64,000 nt of DNA from Leptospiraceae bacterium (lineage in GTDB: Bacteria; Spirochaetota; Leptospiria; Leptospirales; Leptospiraceae): assembly GCA_015075105.1 (NCBI GenBank), contig JABTUZ010000002.1, positions 910,313 through 974,312 on the forward strand, in the 5' to 3' direction. Under the pieces are notes generated by a model. That model was not told the origin of the DNA, ran no database searches, and saw only the letters and a program-made list of their open reading frames with translations. Made by a program: the position numbers and the translations under genes. Shown here one piece after another: positions 29,105 through 38,728 of this stretch. How positions within the stretch are numbered: the stretch's first letter is position 1; each line of letters opens with the position of its first letter.

Positions 29105-29719
29105 ATGATTATCCATTTGCATCCTAAAAATCCTGAAGCTCGAAAGCTAAGAGAAATTTCAGATAATCTGAAATCGGGGAAGGTGTATATTTTCCCGACG
29201 GGAACAGTGTATGCACTGATTACAGATTATTTATCGAGAACTGGAATTGATACGATCTATAAATTAAAATCTTTAGATAAGAAAAAACCTCTTTCACTAC
29301 TTTGTCCTGATATTTCTACTGCAACAAATTTTATAGAAAGCCTTCCCAATGAAGCCTACAGACTTATGAAAAAAATTACCCCAGGACCCTACACTTTTAT
29401 ATTTAAGGCGAATAAAAACACACCAAGAATTAATCTCACAAACGATAAGACCAAACAAATCGGGATTAGAATTCCTGATAATATATATCTATTGGAGCTA
29501 TTGAAAATACATAACCAATCTTTAATTTCTACTTCGGTTATTACCAACGATGAATATCTTACAGAGACAGACGACTTAGAGGAAATTTATGGAAACCAAG
29601 TAGAAGGAATTATTGAAGGCGGGATTACAGCCGTAGAGATGTCAACGGTCATTGACTTTTCTTCGGATGAGATGAATATTATCAGAGAAGGAAAAGGAAT
29701 CGAAAAACTTATACAATAA
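29105..29719 (+). CDS. Sua5/YciO/YrdC family protein
   Basis: 204 residues. The YrdC fold shows SGKVYIFPTGTVYALITD at the start, KKPLSLLCPDISTA (the KxR-type substrate groove, here KKPLSLLC), TPGPYTFIFKANK, and QIGIRIPDN..ISTSV. Full threonylcarbamoyl-AMP synthases keep SxN near STSV; here STSVITNDE is seen. Length and the KKPLSLL/STSV pattern fit the YciO-like subgroup, so a role in t6A synthesis is possible but not certain. The 3' ends of this gene and fliG converge with an 11-nt overlap. Confidence 0.8.
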   Translation: MIIHLHPKNPEARKLREISDNLKSGKVYIFPTGTVYALITDYLSRTGIDTIYKLKSLDKKKPLSLLCPDISTATNFIESLPNEAYRLMKKITPGPYTFIFKANKNTPRINLTNDKTKQIGIRIPDNIYLLELLKIHNQSLISTSVITNDEYLTETDDLEEIYGNQVEGIIEGGITAVEMSTVIDFSSDEMNIIREGKGIEKLIQ

Positions 29720-30722
29720 GCTCGTCTTCACCGGAGCGAGCAACTACAATTTCCCCGGCTTCTTCTAATTTACGAATGATATTTACGATTTTTTGCTGAG
29801 CGTCTTCAACGTCTTTTAATCTAACAGGACCCATAAAGTCCATATCTTCTTTTAGTAAAGCTGCAGCTCTTTTAGACATGTTTTTAAAAATCTTATCTTG
29901 CACTTCGCTATCTACTGACTTAAGTGCCTTTGCAAGCTCTGTATTATCCACTTCTCGCATCACTTTTTGAATAGCCCTATCGTCTAATAGTACAATATCT
30001 TCGAATACGAACATACGTTTTTTGATTTCTTCTGCAAGTTCTGGATTTTCTTCTTCCAACGCTTCAATGATTGTTTTTTCTGTACCACGATCTACGTTAT
30101 TGAGAATCTCAACTACTGCATCGATACCGCCGGCAGAGGTATAATCTTCAGAGGCAATAGCAGAGAGCTTTCTTTCTAATACTCTTTCTACCTCACGTAA
30201 TACGTCAGGCGAAACCCTATCCATCTCAGCAATTCTTTTTGCTACTTCGGCTTGAATCGTATGGGGCAGGGAGGATAATATACTCGATGCCTTTGTAGGG
30301 TCTAAGTATGATAAAATAAGTGCGATTGTCTGTGGGTGCTCGGATTGGATAAAGTTCAAAAGCTGGGCCGGGTCAGTTCTTCTGATAAAGTCAAAGGGTC
30401 TAACTTGTAAAGAAGAAGTTAGTCGGTTGATAATATCTATTGCTTTTTGATTACCGAGGGCTTTTTCGAGAAGGGATCGGGCAAAGTCAATACCACCATT
30501 GGTGATAAATTCCTGCGCCATGATTAATTCGTTAAACTCTACTAATACTTTTTCCTTGTCTTCTGGCGTAATCTTGTCTAATCGTGCAATTTCAAAAGTA
30601 ATTGTTTCGATCTCATCTTCTCTTAAGTGCTTGAAGATTTCTGTGGACACCTCGTTACCGACAGCAATTAGAAAAATGGCTGCCTTTTGTTTTCCGGTGA
30701 GTGATGATTTCTTACCTAACAC
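29709..30722 (-). CDS. fliG: Flagellar motor switch protein FliG
   Basis: 337 residues from GTG 30722, matching the usual FliG length. The N-terminal domain (SSLTGKQKAAIFLIAVGNEVSTEIFKHLREDEIE), middle EHPQTIALILSYL (the EHPQ motif that binds FliM), and C-terminal torque domain (FVFEDIVLLDDRAIQKVMREVD, KNMSKRAAALLKEDM) are complete. It sits on the MS ring in the periplasmic flagellar motor. The longer in-frame start at 30824 would add 34 hydrophobic residues not found in FliG; ACAGG lies seven bases before GTG 30722. No other flagellar genes are adjacent. Confidence 0.95.
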   Translation of the reverse strand: MLGKKSSLTGKQKAAIFLIAVGNEVSTEIFKHLREDEIETITFEIARLDKITPEDKEKVLVEFNELIMAQEFITNGGIDFARSLLEKALGNQKAIDIINRLTSSLQVRPFDFIRRTDPAQLLNFIQSEHPQTIALILSYLDPTKASSILSSLPHTIQAEVAKRIAEMDRVSPDVLREVERVLERKLSAIASEDYTSAGGIDAVVEILNNVDRGTEKTIIEALEEENPELAEEIKKRMFVFEDIVLLDDRAIQKVMREVDNTELAKALKSVDSEVQDKIFKNMSKRAAALLKEDMDFMGPVRLKDVEDAQQKIVNIIRKLEEAGEIVVARSGEDELIV

Positions 30723-30971
30723 GAATTTGCCTGTACTTATGTAATTTATCGGAAAATTAGCGTTTTTTCGGAAAAAAAATCGTGAGATTAAAATAAAAAG
30801 TATGTATAAAAATAATCTCTTCAAGGAAAATCAACGATATTCTCACAAGTCTTAACATGCAACTCCTCAATGAAATGCCTGTGGGTATAAAAAAAATGTC
30901 AAAAGATTTTATTCCGTATCAAAGAAATAGAGTATTTTATTAAAAACAAAATTATTTTTTCAGTAAGACTT

Positions 30972-31814
30972 TTAACAGTGTCCATTACCTCCACAACAGC
31001 TTTTTAACTTACTTTTTTTTGCAAAGACGGTGACGCTCAAAATTCGAGTGCCCGAATCTTTTAGAGTTTGAACTTCTTTTGGAGTAAGATACTGGTTCAA
31101 TATATCGTCTGGAATCTGAATGACTTTTTCTTTTTTAATGGAGACATTTTCAAAGCCATTTTCATAGATAAAATTCAAATAATCTTTTTTTTGTACTGCA
31201 CCCGAAATACAACCCGTATACATATCTGTGGTATCTTTTAAATTTTCAGGGAGCTGTCCAGAAAGAACAATATCAGAGATACAAAACTGCCCACCAGGCT
31301 TTAAAATACGATAAATTTCAGAGAAAGCTTTGTTTTTGTCGGGCACTAAATTTAGTACACAATTGCTAATCACAACGTCAGCTTTTTCGGATTCAATCGG
31401 AATTTTTTCGATTTCTCCCAATTTAAATTCAACATTTTTGAAACCTAGTTTTTGTGAGTTTGCGCGAGCTTTTTCTATCATAGCCAAAGTCATATCAACG
31501 CCGATAACTTGACCCTCTTCTTCTACAATCGTTCTTGCGATGAAGGCATCGTTGCCTGCTCCTGAGCCAAGGTCGATTACTATATCTCCTTTTTTTATAT
31601 TTGCAAATTGAGTAGGAAGCCCGCAGCCCAAGCCAAGGTCCGCATCCGATTCATAACCCTTTAATTTGGAATAATCCTCACTAAAGATAGAGTAGTCAAC
31701 TGTGGAGCATCCACCCGTTCCACAACACGAAAAAGCATTATGATCTTTCGATTGATTTGCGATTGTGGCATATTTTTCTTTCACCATTTCTTTGATAGAT
31801 TCAGTTGTTTGCAT
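30972..31814 (-). CDS. arsM: Arsenite S-adenosylmethionine methyltransferase
   Basis: 280 residues. The SAM motif is VIDLGSGAGNDAFIARTIV. The arsenic-binding cysteines appear in their family contexts: CCGTGGC near residues 30-36, ADLGLGCGLPTQF (about 64), ISNCVLNLVPDK, and DMYTGCISGAV. The C-terminus adds a Cys cluster, SCCGGNGHC. It methylates As(III) to methylated arsenicals in the cytoplasm. It is 13 nt downstream of arsR, so expression is arsenic-dependent. Confidence 0.9.
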   Translation of the reverse strand: MQTTESIKEMVKEKYATIANQSKDHNAFSCCGTGGCSTVDYSIFSEDYSKLKGYESDADLGLGCGLPTQFANIKKGDIVIDLGSGAGNDAFIARTIVEEEGQVIGVDMTLAMIEKARANSQKLGFKNVEFKLGEIEKIPIESEKADVVISNCVLNLVPDKNKAFSEIYRILKPGGQFCISDIVLSGQLPENLKDTTDMYTGCISGAVQKKDYLNFIYENGFENVSIKKEKVIQIPDDILNQYLTPKEVQTLKDSGTRILSVTVFAKKSKLKSCCGGNGHC

Positions 31815-31827
31815 TTCTTTCTCCTTT

Positions 31828-32160
31828 TTAACAACAATTTTGTTTTCGCTGATTTAAATTTTCAAAAAATCCGTGTAGTAATTTTTGAAGCTTTCCTATA
31901 TTTTTCCAATTTATGCAATAGCAAGACTTTAAACCGTCGATCTCTCCGGTAATGAGTCCTATTTCTTTTAATTCTTTTAAATGTTGAGAAACCGTGGACT
32001 GAGCAAGAGGTAAGATTTCTACAATCTCTCCACATATACACTCTTTCTTTTTTGCGACGGTCAAAAGAATCTCAATTCTTGCGGGATGGGAAAGCACTTT
32101 GGCAAATTCTGCAAGGGATATTGATTTCTTTTTGAATTCATTTTTTTTATTTTGTGTCAT
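31828..32160 (-). CDS. arsR: ArsR/SmtB-family metalloregulator
   Basis: 110 residues with a winged helix. [26 protein letters not shown] carries C41-x-C43 in the position of the ELCVCDL arsenic-binding motif, and the recognition helix is [19 protein letters not shown]. Extra cysteines sit at SCYCINW and the terminal NCC. As a repressor it should leave DNA on binding As(III). An inverted repeat lies 8 nt upstream of its start, so it likely autoregulates arsRM. Confidence 0.88.
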   Translation of the reverse strand: MTQNKKNEFKKKSISLAEFAKVLSHPARIEILLTVAKKKECICGEIVEILPLAQSTVSQHLKELKEIGLITGEIDGLKSCYCINWKNIGKLQKLLHGFFENLNQRKQNCC

Positions 32161-32167
32161 TTTGTAT

Positions 32168-32183
32168 ATCGTAAATATACGAT
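32168..32183. promoter_or_regulatory. arsR: Inverted repeat, probable ArsR operator
   Basis: Perfect arms ATCGTA and TACGAT with a 4-bp centre (AATA), immediately upstream of the arsR start (32160). Position and size fit an autoregulatory ArsR site. Confidence 0.55.
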
Positions 32184-32302
32184 TAAAAAAATCAAATAAA
32201 AAATTTAATCGAGGACTGGGAAAACTCTTTCCATGTTAAAAAAAGAGATACGTGGAAGATATTTGGATGTTAAATATTGAAAAATTTCTCTTAGATTGAG
32301 AT

Positions 32303-32851
32303 TTATATATTTTTTGCAATCATTAGATAAAAAATTATCGAAGGAGGAATCGTTGTGATTGTGCCAAAAACTGCCCATAGCTTTAAGTATTTTAGGAATT
32401 CGATAGACCTTGAACCTTCTCGCTCAAACGCTTCAAACAATTTTTCCTGAATATAGACCACAGGTAAAGATAGCACCCACATAAACGCCAAAAGAATCAC
32501 CGAATAAAAAATCCATTCTTGATTTTTCCAATCTCCAAAAGCAGAAGATAGAATAAGACCGTTGATTACGAGTAAGTCCAAACCGAAAATTGTCAAACTG
32601 ATGTCGGTTTTTCTCAACACTTTCAAAGAAAAATCGAGGATTTTTTCATCCTGAGAAAAAAAAGCATAAGATACCCAAACAGGACCAACAACCATATTTC
32701 CAAAAAACAAAACAACGCCCAATATATGCAAAACTTTATGCCAAGAATAGGAAAAGACAAAATGAATAGAGAAAACATGGAAATAGAAGCCTACCAAAAA
32801 AATCATCAGGACAAATCCATTCACTAAAGAAATTATACTTTCGCGTTTCAT
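32303..32851 (-). CDS. DUF2269-like integral membrane protein
   Basis: 182 residues with about four or five hydrophobic helices. HKVLHILGVVLFFGNMVVGPVW is the recognisable DUF2269-type core, with histidines that might bind haem or metal. The remainder is helical (TIFGLDLLVINGLILSSAFGDW; LYLMIAKNI-like end). No function is established for the family as I know it. It is a lone gene between arsR and the repeat-bearing lipoprotein gene. Confidence 0.65.
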   Translation of the reverse strand: MKRESIISLVNGFVLMIFLVGFYFHVFSIHFVFSYSWHKVLHILGVVLFFGNMVVGPVWVSYAFFSQDEKILDFSLKVLRKTDISLTIFGLDLLVINGLILSSAFGDWKNQEWIFYSVILLAFMWVLSLPVVYIQEKLFEAFEREGSRSIEFLKYLKLWAVFGTITTIPPSIIFYLMIAKNI

Positions 32852-33042
32852 TTTTTATCTCATAATAAACTTATTGCAAAACTCACCAAGAAAAGAAAAA
32901 AAATTTCCAATTTATGAAAACTTACTGTTATTATATTTTCTGACGAAAAGATCGTATTGTTTTCTTCCTGTAAGCTCTAAAAAATTCATATTAATACAAC
33001 TTCGGAATCTAAACGCAAAAAACTAAAAGCGACATAAAAACA

Positions 33043-34269
33043 TCATTTCTTAAACAGAAGCATAAGATTAGATTCATTTTTTCCTCTCAAGATACCATAC
33101 CCATAGCTAAAATTGAGAGGGGTGCTATTCTTTAAATATTTTTCTTTGAGTGTTGATTGAACTGGTTGATAAGGGATATTTGCGAGGAGGGTTGCTTTTT
33201 TATAATTTCCAAACAGTTGAATATTCCAATTGTCTTCTTTAAAAAATGTAAATGGTATGCCTGAATCATCTTGAATTATTGTTTGACTTTTTTGTAAAAT
33301 TATATCTCTTAGTCCATCAAGGTTTACTCTTGGGAAAAGATACTCTGCTGATTTTATCATAACACCAAAATTATTTAATTTACTAAGAAATTTTCCTTCG
33401 GTTGTAGCTGCGGAGTGAGAATCTTTGTTTAGCATTATACTTAGATAGATGAGTTCTTTACTCGAGTTAGTCTTAGGATCATAAAATTGAATTCGAACAC
33501 CTTCAGGATTTTTACTGAGGTTTTCAGATTTAGGAGCGATGCTTCCTTCGTTGTTGATAATTACATCTGTAATATCTTCTATTTCTAAGCCAACTTTTGT
33601 AATAAAAATAATTAATGCGGGAAGAGTTCCTGAAAAATGTGGGTTACGAAATTCTTCTCTCATAATTTTTCTGCGAAAGTAATTTCTTTCTGAAATTTCT
33701 GAAATAAGAGTTTTTATGGAATGAAGAGATTTTCTAATTTGCTCGGGGCTTAGATCTAGCGGATTGGTGACTTTTCCTGATTTTTCTAGGGCTATCATTA
33801 TATATTTTTTTGCATTTGGATAAAACCCGTATAGATTTACAAAATCAGCTCCACTGAAAGGATAAAACGATTCTTGGATTTTGTAAGATTTGTCTTTAAG
33901 GTTTATTGATTCCCAATTTCGGATCGGACCATAGCTTTCTTTTTCAATTGTATCCCAAATTTTTTTCATATCCATTGAATATTTTTTGAAATAAGCCGTT
34001 TGTGAAATAGAATAGTAAGGACTATTTGACTCTACAGATTCACCTGATAAGAATTGGCTTAGAAAACCCAGATAGATAGTTTTTTCATTTGGAGTTTTTC
34101 TTTGGGTAGATGTGCAGGCGGATAGAAAAAAAATAAGAATAATAAATGGCGTACCTGCAAAAAGTCGTTTTTTGAAAAAGCAATTGTTCAAAAAGCCAAT
34201 AAAAGTGCCATTTTCTAGCGTTGTAAAAAGCCCTGAAAGGGGTTTTTGCAGTAGCGTCATAAATCTCAT
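33043..34269 (-). CDS. Predicted lipoprotein whose N-terminus is formed by a palindromic element
   Basis: Up to 408 residues. Residues 4-42 are translated from the 115-bp repeat at 34146-34260. The host sequence resumes with IILIFFLSAC-TSTQ, a good lipobox with Cys at residue 52. The mature domain (residues 52-408) is unrecognised; FYPFSGADFVNLYGFYPNAKKYIMIALE recalls uncharacterised bacterial envelope proteins. A TTG at 34191 inside the repeat gives NNCFFKKRLFAG plus the hydrophobic stretch: a 25-residue signal peptide whose basic region comes from the element. ATG 34260, the element's own end, and ATG 34269 are the other starts. No start has a convincing ribosome site. Confidence 0.6.
   Translation of the reverse strand: MRFMTLLQKPLSGLFTTLENGTFIGFLNNCFFKKRLFAGTPFIILIFFLSACTSTQRKTPNEKTIYLGFLSQFLSGESVESNSPYYSISQTAYFKKYSMDMKKIWDTIEKESYGPIRNWESINLKDKSYKIQESFYPFSGADFVNLYGFYPNAKKYIMIALEKSGKVTNPLDLSPEQIRKSLHSIKTLISEISERNYFRRKIMREEFRNPHFSGTLPALIIFITKVGLEIEDITDVIINNEGSIAPKSENLSKNPEGVRIQFYDPKTNSSKELIYLSIMLNKDSHSAATTEGKFLSKLNNFGVMIKSAEYLFPRVNLDGLRDIILQKSQTIIQDDSGIPFTFFKEDNWNIQLFGNYKKATLLANIPYQPVQSTLKEKYLKNSTPLNFSYGYGILRGKNESNLMLLFKK
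34146..34260 (+). repeat. 115-bp palindromic element, copy A
   Basis: One copy of the family found in triplicate at 42954-43302, differing by only a few bases (for example GCGTACC for GCATACC). It has outer arms CTGCAAAAA / TTTTTGCAG, an inner hairpin TTTTTGAA / TTCAAAAA, and a second hairpin built on CCCT-gaa-AGGG flanked by A5/T5. Its reverse strand begins with ATG and stays open to the other end, merging with the lipoprotein frame. Confidence 0.9.
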
Positions 34270-34414
34270 AAAGTAGTAAGCTAATTAGCATGATTTTTTT
34301 TGCATAGTCATTCAAACAATAATTATTATTTTTTTGATAAGATGATGAGAGAAATTTTTTTAGTTGGATAATTGTAATTTCCTTATACAAGAATCCTGCA
34401 TTATGTCTAAAAAG

Positions 34415-35308
34415 CTAAACTATTTCGATTACTGAAAATGCGGTCTTTTCGTTTTCATTCAAATTTTCAGACCAGTCTTGAAGCTCTTCTGCGAATTCAC
34501 TTGCAAATTCTTTCACCTCTAATTTGTAATTTTTTTGTAAGAATAATTTTATTCTATCTTCGCTGTAAGATTTTTTTTCATTGTTCAGTAAAGATGTAAT
34601 ATTTTTAGAATAGATGATTATTTTATCTCCATAGCCAAATTGAACTCCAGTGAAATCCAAAGATAGGCGAGGTAAGGACTTGAGCATAGGTTTTGGAATA
34701 CGGTAGTCAAGAATCGTTTTGGTTTTTCTTTGAAAAATCAGAATATGAAATTCCTGAAAAATATTTTTTGGAATAAGCAAATTCTTATTCAGATATTGAT
34801 GGATATTTTCTGAAAATATTCCGTGCCAAGATATTTCTATTGTTGGAGCTTCTTCTGAATTTTCATTGTCTAATTTTACGTAGGATCCGTCTTTTCTTCT
34901 ATCTTGATTTCTTCGTTCTCTCTTCTCTCTTCTCTCTTCCACAATATTTAAAACTGAATCCGACCAGTTAGCAATTACATTAGAATTTTTTTTGTCAGTT
35001 TCTGTATTTTGAGTTTCGGAAATATTTTTCGTTTTGGAAGTATGTGTATTTTGATACAAATGAAAAAAAGCAGTAAATAGAAAAACCCATACAATAAATA
35101 TTAGAATAGAGTATTGAATGAAATAATTAACGGCGACTCCTGTTTCTGCAAATACAACTGGCAGTATAACTAAAACAATACCTAGTACTCCTGCAATGAG
35201 AATTTTTCTTGTAAGAGATCTTCTACCCGATTCAAGAAAAAGTAGATAAATAGAAAAGCATAAATAAAAAATAATAGTAAATAGAGTAGTAAAGAAAATA
35301 ATTTTCAT
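34415..35308 (-). CDS. Membrane-anchored protein, function unknown
   Basis: 297 residues. Three N-terminal hydrophobic segments occupy residues 1-95. A polar linker follows (ERREKRERRNQDRRKDG, highly basic), then a soluble domain from about 155 (TIEISWHGIFSENIHQYLNKNLLIPKN; LDFTGVQFGYGDKIIIYS) ending in an acidic stretch. I recognise no catalytic motif. It lies 15 nt downstream of coaX and is probably the tail of that operon. It could be an envelope or signalling adaptor, but there is no direct evidence. Confidence 0.5.
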   Translation of the reverse strand: MKIIFFTTLFTIIFYLCFSIYLLFLESGRRSLTRKILIAGVLGIVLVILPVVFAETGVAVNYFIQYSILIFIVWVFLFTAFFHLYQNTHTSKTKNISETQNTETDKKNSNVIANWSDSVLNIVEERREKRERRNQDRRKDGSYVKLDNENSEEAPTIEISWHGIFSENIHQYLNKNLLIPKNIFQEFHILIFQRKTKTILDYRIPKPMLKSLPRLSLDFTGVQFGYGDKIIIYSKNITSLLNNEKKSYSEDRIKLFLQKNYKLEVKEFASEFAEELQDWSENLNENEKTAFSVIEIV

Positions 35309-35323
35309 TGTATTAATCCCTAT

Positions 35324-36115
35324 TTATTTTATATGATTTAGACGAAAAATAATTTCAAGACCTTTTAGTGTGAGTAGAGGCTCGATTTCATCGAATATTC
35401 CTTTTCTTTCATTGTGTATCGTGGATACGAGTCCACCGGTTCCGATTACTTTGTAGCTTGAGCTGTATTCTTTTTTGATTTCTCCGATTATACATTCTAA
35501 CAGTCCTACCCATCCATAAAAAAAGCCGGCCTGCATAGCCTCCAGAGTTGAGTCGCCAAGGATTTTCTCAGGAGGATGAAATACGATAGGCGGAAGCTGT
35601 GCGGTATTTTTTGTGAGAGCTTCCATAGAAATTTTAAGTCCAGGAGCAATTACTCCTCCAAGGTATTCTTTTTTTTCGGATACTACGCAAAAAGTAGTTG
35701 CAGTTCCTAAATCAACGATTATGGAATTTCCAGGATATAATTCGGTAACTGCTGCAGCATTTACAAGACGGTCTGCTCCGATTTCAAAAGGTCTGGGGTA
35801 GTGAATAGAAAATGGGAGCTTCATTTGGTGGCTTACGATGATGGGTTTTACTTTAAACCAATCCTCAAGCATTCTTTCAACTATCGGATTGAATGAAGGC
35901 ACTACACTGGAGAATATGGCGCTTCCAATATTTTCCGATACTATTTTATCTTCTCTTAAAAAACCGCTCAAGAACACTCCGAGTTCGTCAGAGGTTCTAT
36001 CGAGTTTTGTAACAGTTCTTCTGTGAAAGTAAGGAGATTTTTCTCCGGGGGAAAAAACGCCAATTACTGTATTTGTATTTCCTACGTCTATCGCTAAAAG
36101 TAAATTTCTATTCAT
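35324..36115 (-). CDS. coaX: Type III pantothenate kinase
   Basis: 263 residues from ATG 36115 (GAGGTGA ribosome site six bases before). The ASKHA-fold signatures are clear: [15 protein letters not shown] (phosphate 1), [15 protein letters not shown] (the GADR motif of CoaX) and [15 protein letters not shown]. It phosphorylates pantothenate in the first step of CoA synthesis and does not show feedback control by CoA. It overlaps the end of birA by 8 nt; the neighbouring gene order coaX-birA is common in bacteria. Confidence 0.95.
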   Translation of the reverse strand: MNRNLLLAIDVGNTNTVIGVFSPGEKSPYFHRRTVTKLDRTSDELGVFLSGFLREDKIVSENIGSAIFSSVVPSFNPIVERMLEDWFKVKPIIVSHQMKLPFSIHYPRPFEIGADRLVNAAAVTELYPGNSIIVDLGTATTFCVVSEKKEYLGGVIAPGLKISMEALTKNTAQLPPIVFHPPEKILGDSTLEAMQAGFFYGWVGLLECIIGEIKKEYSSSYKVIGTGGLVSTIHNERKGIFDEIEPLLTLKGLEIIFRLNHIK

Positions 36116-36869
36116 TTCCAATCACCTCAAACCCTGGGCCTGTATCCAATAATTCAAACTTTTCACCGGTTTTTGTTTCCACAATCAGAAATCCGTCAGT
36201 AGTAAAGCCAATGGATTTTCCAAGAATTTGTCTTTCACCGATATAGGCTTTAATTATTTTTTCTTTTAGATAAGAATTTGAATAAACGAACTCAAGCTCT
36301 TTTTCAATCCTTTCTTTTTCCAAGGCAATTAAGGCAGCTTGGTTTACAGATGACACTAAATTTTCTGTTAAGTTTTTCATAAGGGTAGTTTTTGGTTTTG
36401 AATCTAATAAAAATCCAATATTTTGAGAATCCGGAAAAATTTCAGTTCCAAAAATATTTATTCCTATTCCTACAATCACAATGAGGCTATTTCCTTTTTG
36501 TTCGCACTCGATCAGAATACCTGCTATTTTTTTATCTTTTTTATAAATATCATTGGGCCACTTTATTTTTAATTCATTGGATAGCGTAGGGAATATTTTT
36601 GTTAAGACTTTAAAAATTTCGCTTCCAACAAAAAGAGACAAAACAGAAGCAGGGAATCTTGTATCTGTAAATTCTATTTTTCCTGAAAAGAAAATTTTAT
36701 CTTCACCGTAAGAATTCCAGACTTTTTCTTTTCTGCCTCTTCCATTGATTTGTTCTTTTGAGGACACCCAAACTCCGGGTTGGAATTCTTCTTTTTTTAA
36801 GTACGTGTTTGTTGAATCTACACTTTCTAAATAGATTCCTTTATCAATATATAATAAGGTGATTGGCAA
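36108..36869 (-). CDS. birA: Biotin-[acetyl-CoA carboxylase] ligase
   Basis: 253 residues. The catalytic domain has [13 protein letters not shown], the biotin/ATP loop [11 protein letters not shown] (GRGR-x-x-x-W), and [19 protein letters not shown]. The N-terminal winged helix of E. coli BirA is absent, so it is a ligase only and does not repress. It attaches biotin to biotin carboxyl carrier protein. It starts 1 nt after engB and overlaps coaX, in a tightly packed operon. Confidence 0.92.
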   Translation of the reverse strand: MPITLLYIDKGIYLESVDSTNTYLKKEEFQPGVWVSSKEQINGRGRKEKVWNSYGEDKIFFSGKIEFTDTRFPASVLSLFVGSEIFKVLTKIFPTLSNELKIKWPNDIYKKDKKIAGILIECEQKGNSLIVIVGIGINIFGTEIFPDSQNIGFLLDSKPKTTLMKNLTENLVSSVNQAALIALEKERIEKELEFVYSNSYLKEKIIKAYIGERQILGKSIGFTTDGFLIVETKTGEKFELLDTGPGFEVIGNE

Positions 36870-36870
36870 T

Positions 36871-37467
36871 TTATTTTTCTCTTATGATTTCAATAATATC
36901 TTTTAATCCGGTAGAATTTTTAACAGATAGAAAAACTATTTTCAAGTTGGGATAAATTTTTTGGAATTCATTGGATTTCTTTTTTAGAGTGTGAATTTCT
37001 TTTTGATTCAATTTATCAAACTTTGTCCTTATTAATACTGGTTGTATATTTTTTTTGAATGCAGTTTGGATTATATTTTCTTCTTCTAAAGGAAGTTCTC
37101 GTGCAGAATCACAAAGCAGAAAAATAGTTTTTAGCATTTTTGAGTGGTTCAAGTAAGAATTTACTCTTTCAATCATAGAGTCTCTAAGTTGGTGCGAGCC
37201 TTTTGCGAATCCAAAACCCGGCAAATCTACAAAAAAAAAGTGATCCTCGGCAAGAAAAAGATTAATTTCTTTTGTCTTCCCCGGTGTAGAAGAAACTTTT
37301 ACTAATTTCTTTCTGCCGCATAACGCATTAATCAGACTCGATTTTCCAGAATTGGATCGTCCACAAAATGCAAATTGTGGGATAGACTCAATTTGTGGAA
37401 TTTTTTTTGTATCTACATAAGCGGAATGAAAAATTACATTTTGAAATTGAAACTTTGAATTTATCAC
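36871..37467 (-). CDS. engB: Ribosome biogenesis GTPase EngB/YsxC
   Basis: 198 residues from GTG 37467. G1 is GRSNSGKSSLINALCG, G2 is in STPGKTKEINLF, G3 is DLPGFGFAK, and G4 is TKFDKLN (TKxD). Length and motif spacing are those of the YihA/EngB family, which assists large-subunit assembly. GTG 37467 is preferred over TTG 37485 because AGGAG lies six bases before it and it overlaps the tilS stop as GTGA, a coupling pattern. Confidence 0.93.
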   Translation of the reverse strand: MINSKFQFQNVIFHSAYVDTKKIPQIESIPQFAFCGRSNSGKSSLINALCGRKKLVKVSSTPGKTKEINLFLAEDHFFFVDLPGFGFAKGSHQLRDSMIERVNSYLNHSKMLKTIFLLCDSARELPLEEENIIQTAFKKNIQPVLIRTKFDKLNQKEIHTLKKKSNEFQKIYPNLKIVFLSVKNSTGLKDIIEIIREK

Positions 37468-38728
37468 TTGAGGTCTCCTATGCAACTTCGAATAGAAGGT
37501 TCGTACATTTCAAAAAGAATTTTTATTGGTATTGCATCTTGAAAAAGAATAGGAATATTTTTTCTTACAAGAACAGGAATGTTCGTTTCTCGAAATATTT
37601 CTGAAACAGATTTGTGCATTTTATTTTGAAGAATTTTTAATCCATTTTGATACACACCTAAGGTAAAACCTTCTTCCAATTCCAGTTCTTTTTCATTCCA
37701 TAAAATAAAACTTTTTCCGGCTTTAAGAATAATTTTTGGTCTTTTTAAAAGCGAAGAGTTTTTTGGGATAATGATGAGGTTTCCATTTTCTTTTTTGTGG
37801 AAGTAGGCTTCTTTATTTTCTAATAGAATTGGTTTTTTATCTTTGATTTTTGTTGCGAGACTTTGGAAAAAGTTTTTATTTAACGGGTGAAGTGGAAAAA
37901 CTTTCAAGTGAATGTCTAAGATTTCTTTCAAATTTGAGAGGTTGGCTTCCAAAATCAAATTTGAATCTATGCTAATCTTAGAAATAGAATTGCATTTGAA
38001 ATCAGGATCGTTATGAGCAACAGCAAATTCTTCGGTGTGAAAATTCTCGTAGAGTTTTTTCGGATTCAATCCTTCATTCAATAGAAATGGAATCATATTT
38101 TTTCGGATTCTGTTTCTGAGGAATTTTTCGTCTTCGTTTGATTCGTCCGTGAAAATATTCCAATTGGAAATTTGGCTGGCTTTCTCTATTTCCTCATAAG
38201 AAAATTTTAATAGTGGTCTAAAAATATTATTGTTATAAATCGGAAGAGTTTGAAATCCTTTATGTCCTGTCCCTCGAATCATATTAATAAAAATCGTCTC
38301 AAGATAATCTATCTCGTGGTGACCTGTTGCGATATATGCGTTATGCTTGATTGCAAGTTTTTTTAATTCGTGGTAACGAATCACTCTTCCTGTTTCTTCT
38401 AAGCTCATTTTTAGTCGTTTGGAAAGATAAGGAATGTTTTTTTTTTACAATATATCATTAAAGGAAATCTTTCGATTAAATAATATTTAAGATGACCTTC
38501 CTCTTCTTGGTTATTTCTGATTTGATGGTTTAAGTGAAAAATTATCGGCTCAGGGATTCTTTTTTTTTCAAATAAATAATAATAAAAATTTAATAGAAAA
38601 CTAGAGTCCTTCCCACCGGAATATGCGAGGACTGCTTTTTGGTTCTGCATTAAGTTGTGGTAAGAAGATAGGTTGATAAACCCGGCTTCAAAAATTTTTA
38701 TAGTTCTTTCTAAAAAAAAATTTTTCAT
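37464..38728 (-). pseudogene. tilS: tRNA(Ile)-lysidine synthase gene with a frameshift
   Basis: The N-terminal part (38411-38728) has the PP-loop LAYSGGKDSSFLLNFYYY and HLNHQIRNN, then leaves frame after MIYCKKK at a run of ten A on the coding strand (38437-38446) and stops at 38411. In the next frame the protein continues as NIPYLSKRLKMSLEETGRVIRYHELK, exactly where TilS should continue, and runs to 37464 with GHHEIDYLETIFINMIRGTG. TilS makes lysidine in tRNA-Ile(CAU) and is normally essential, so either a long-read homopolymer error or slippage is likely. It is coupled to engB (GTGA) and to the SpoIIE gene (4-nt overlap). Confidence 0.85.

Noticed and set aside
30723-30824. 34-residue N-terminal extension of FliG
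   Set aside because: Hydrophobic, not found in FliG, and the internal GTG has a ribosome site and gives the family length.
34085-34390. 101-aa minus-strand frame across the element
   Set aside because: It is read in a different frame from the lipoprotein, is encoded by repeat plus flanking sequence, and has no recognised start context.
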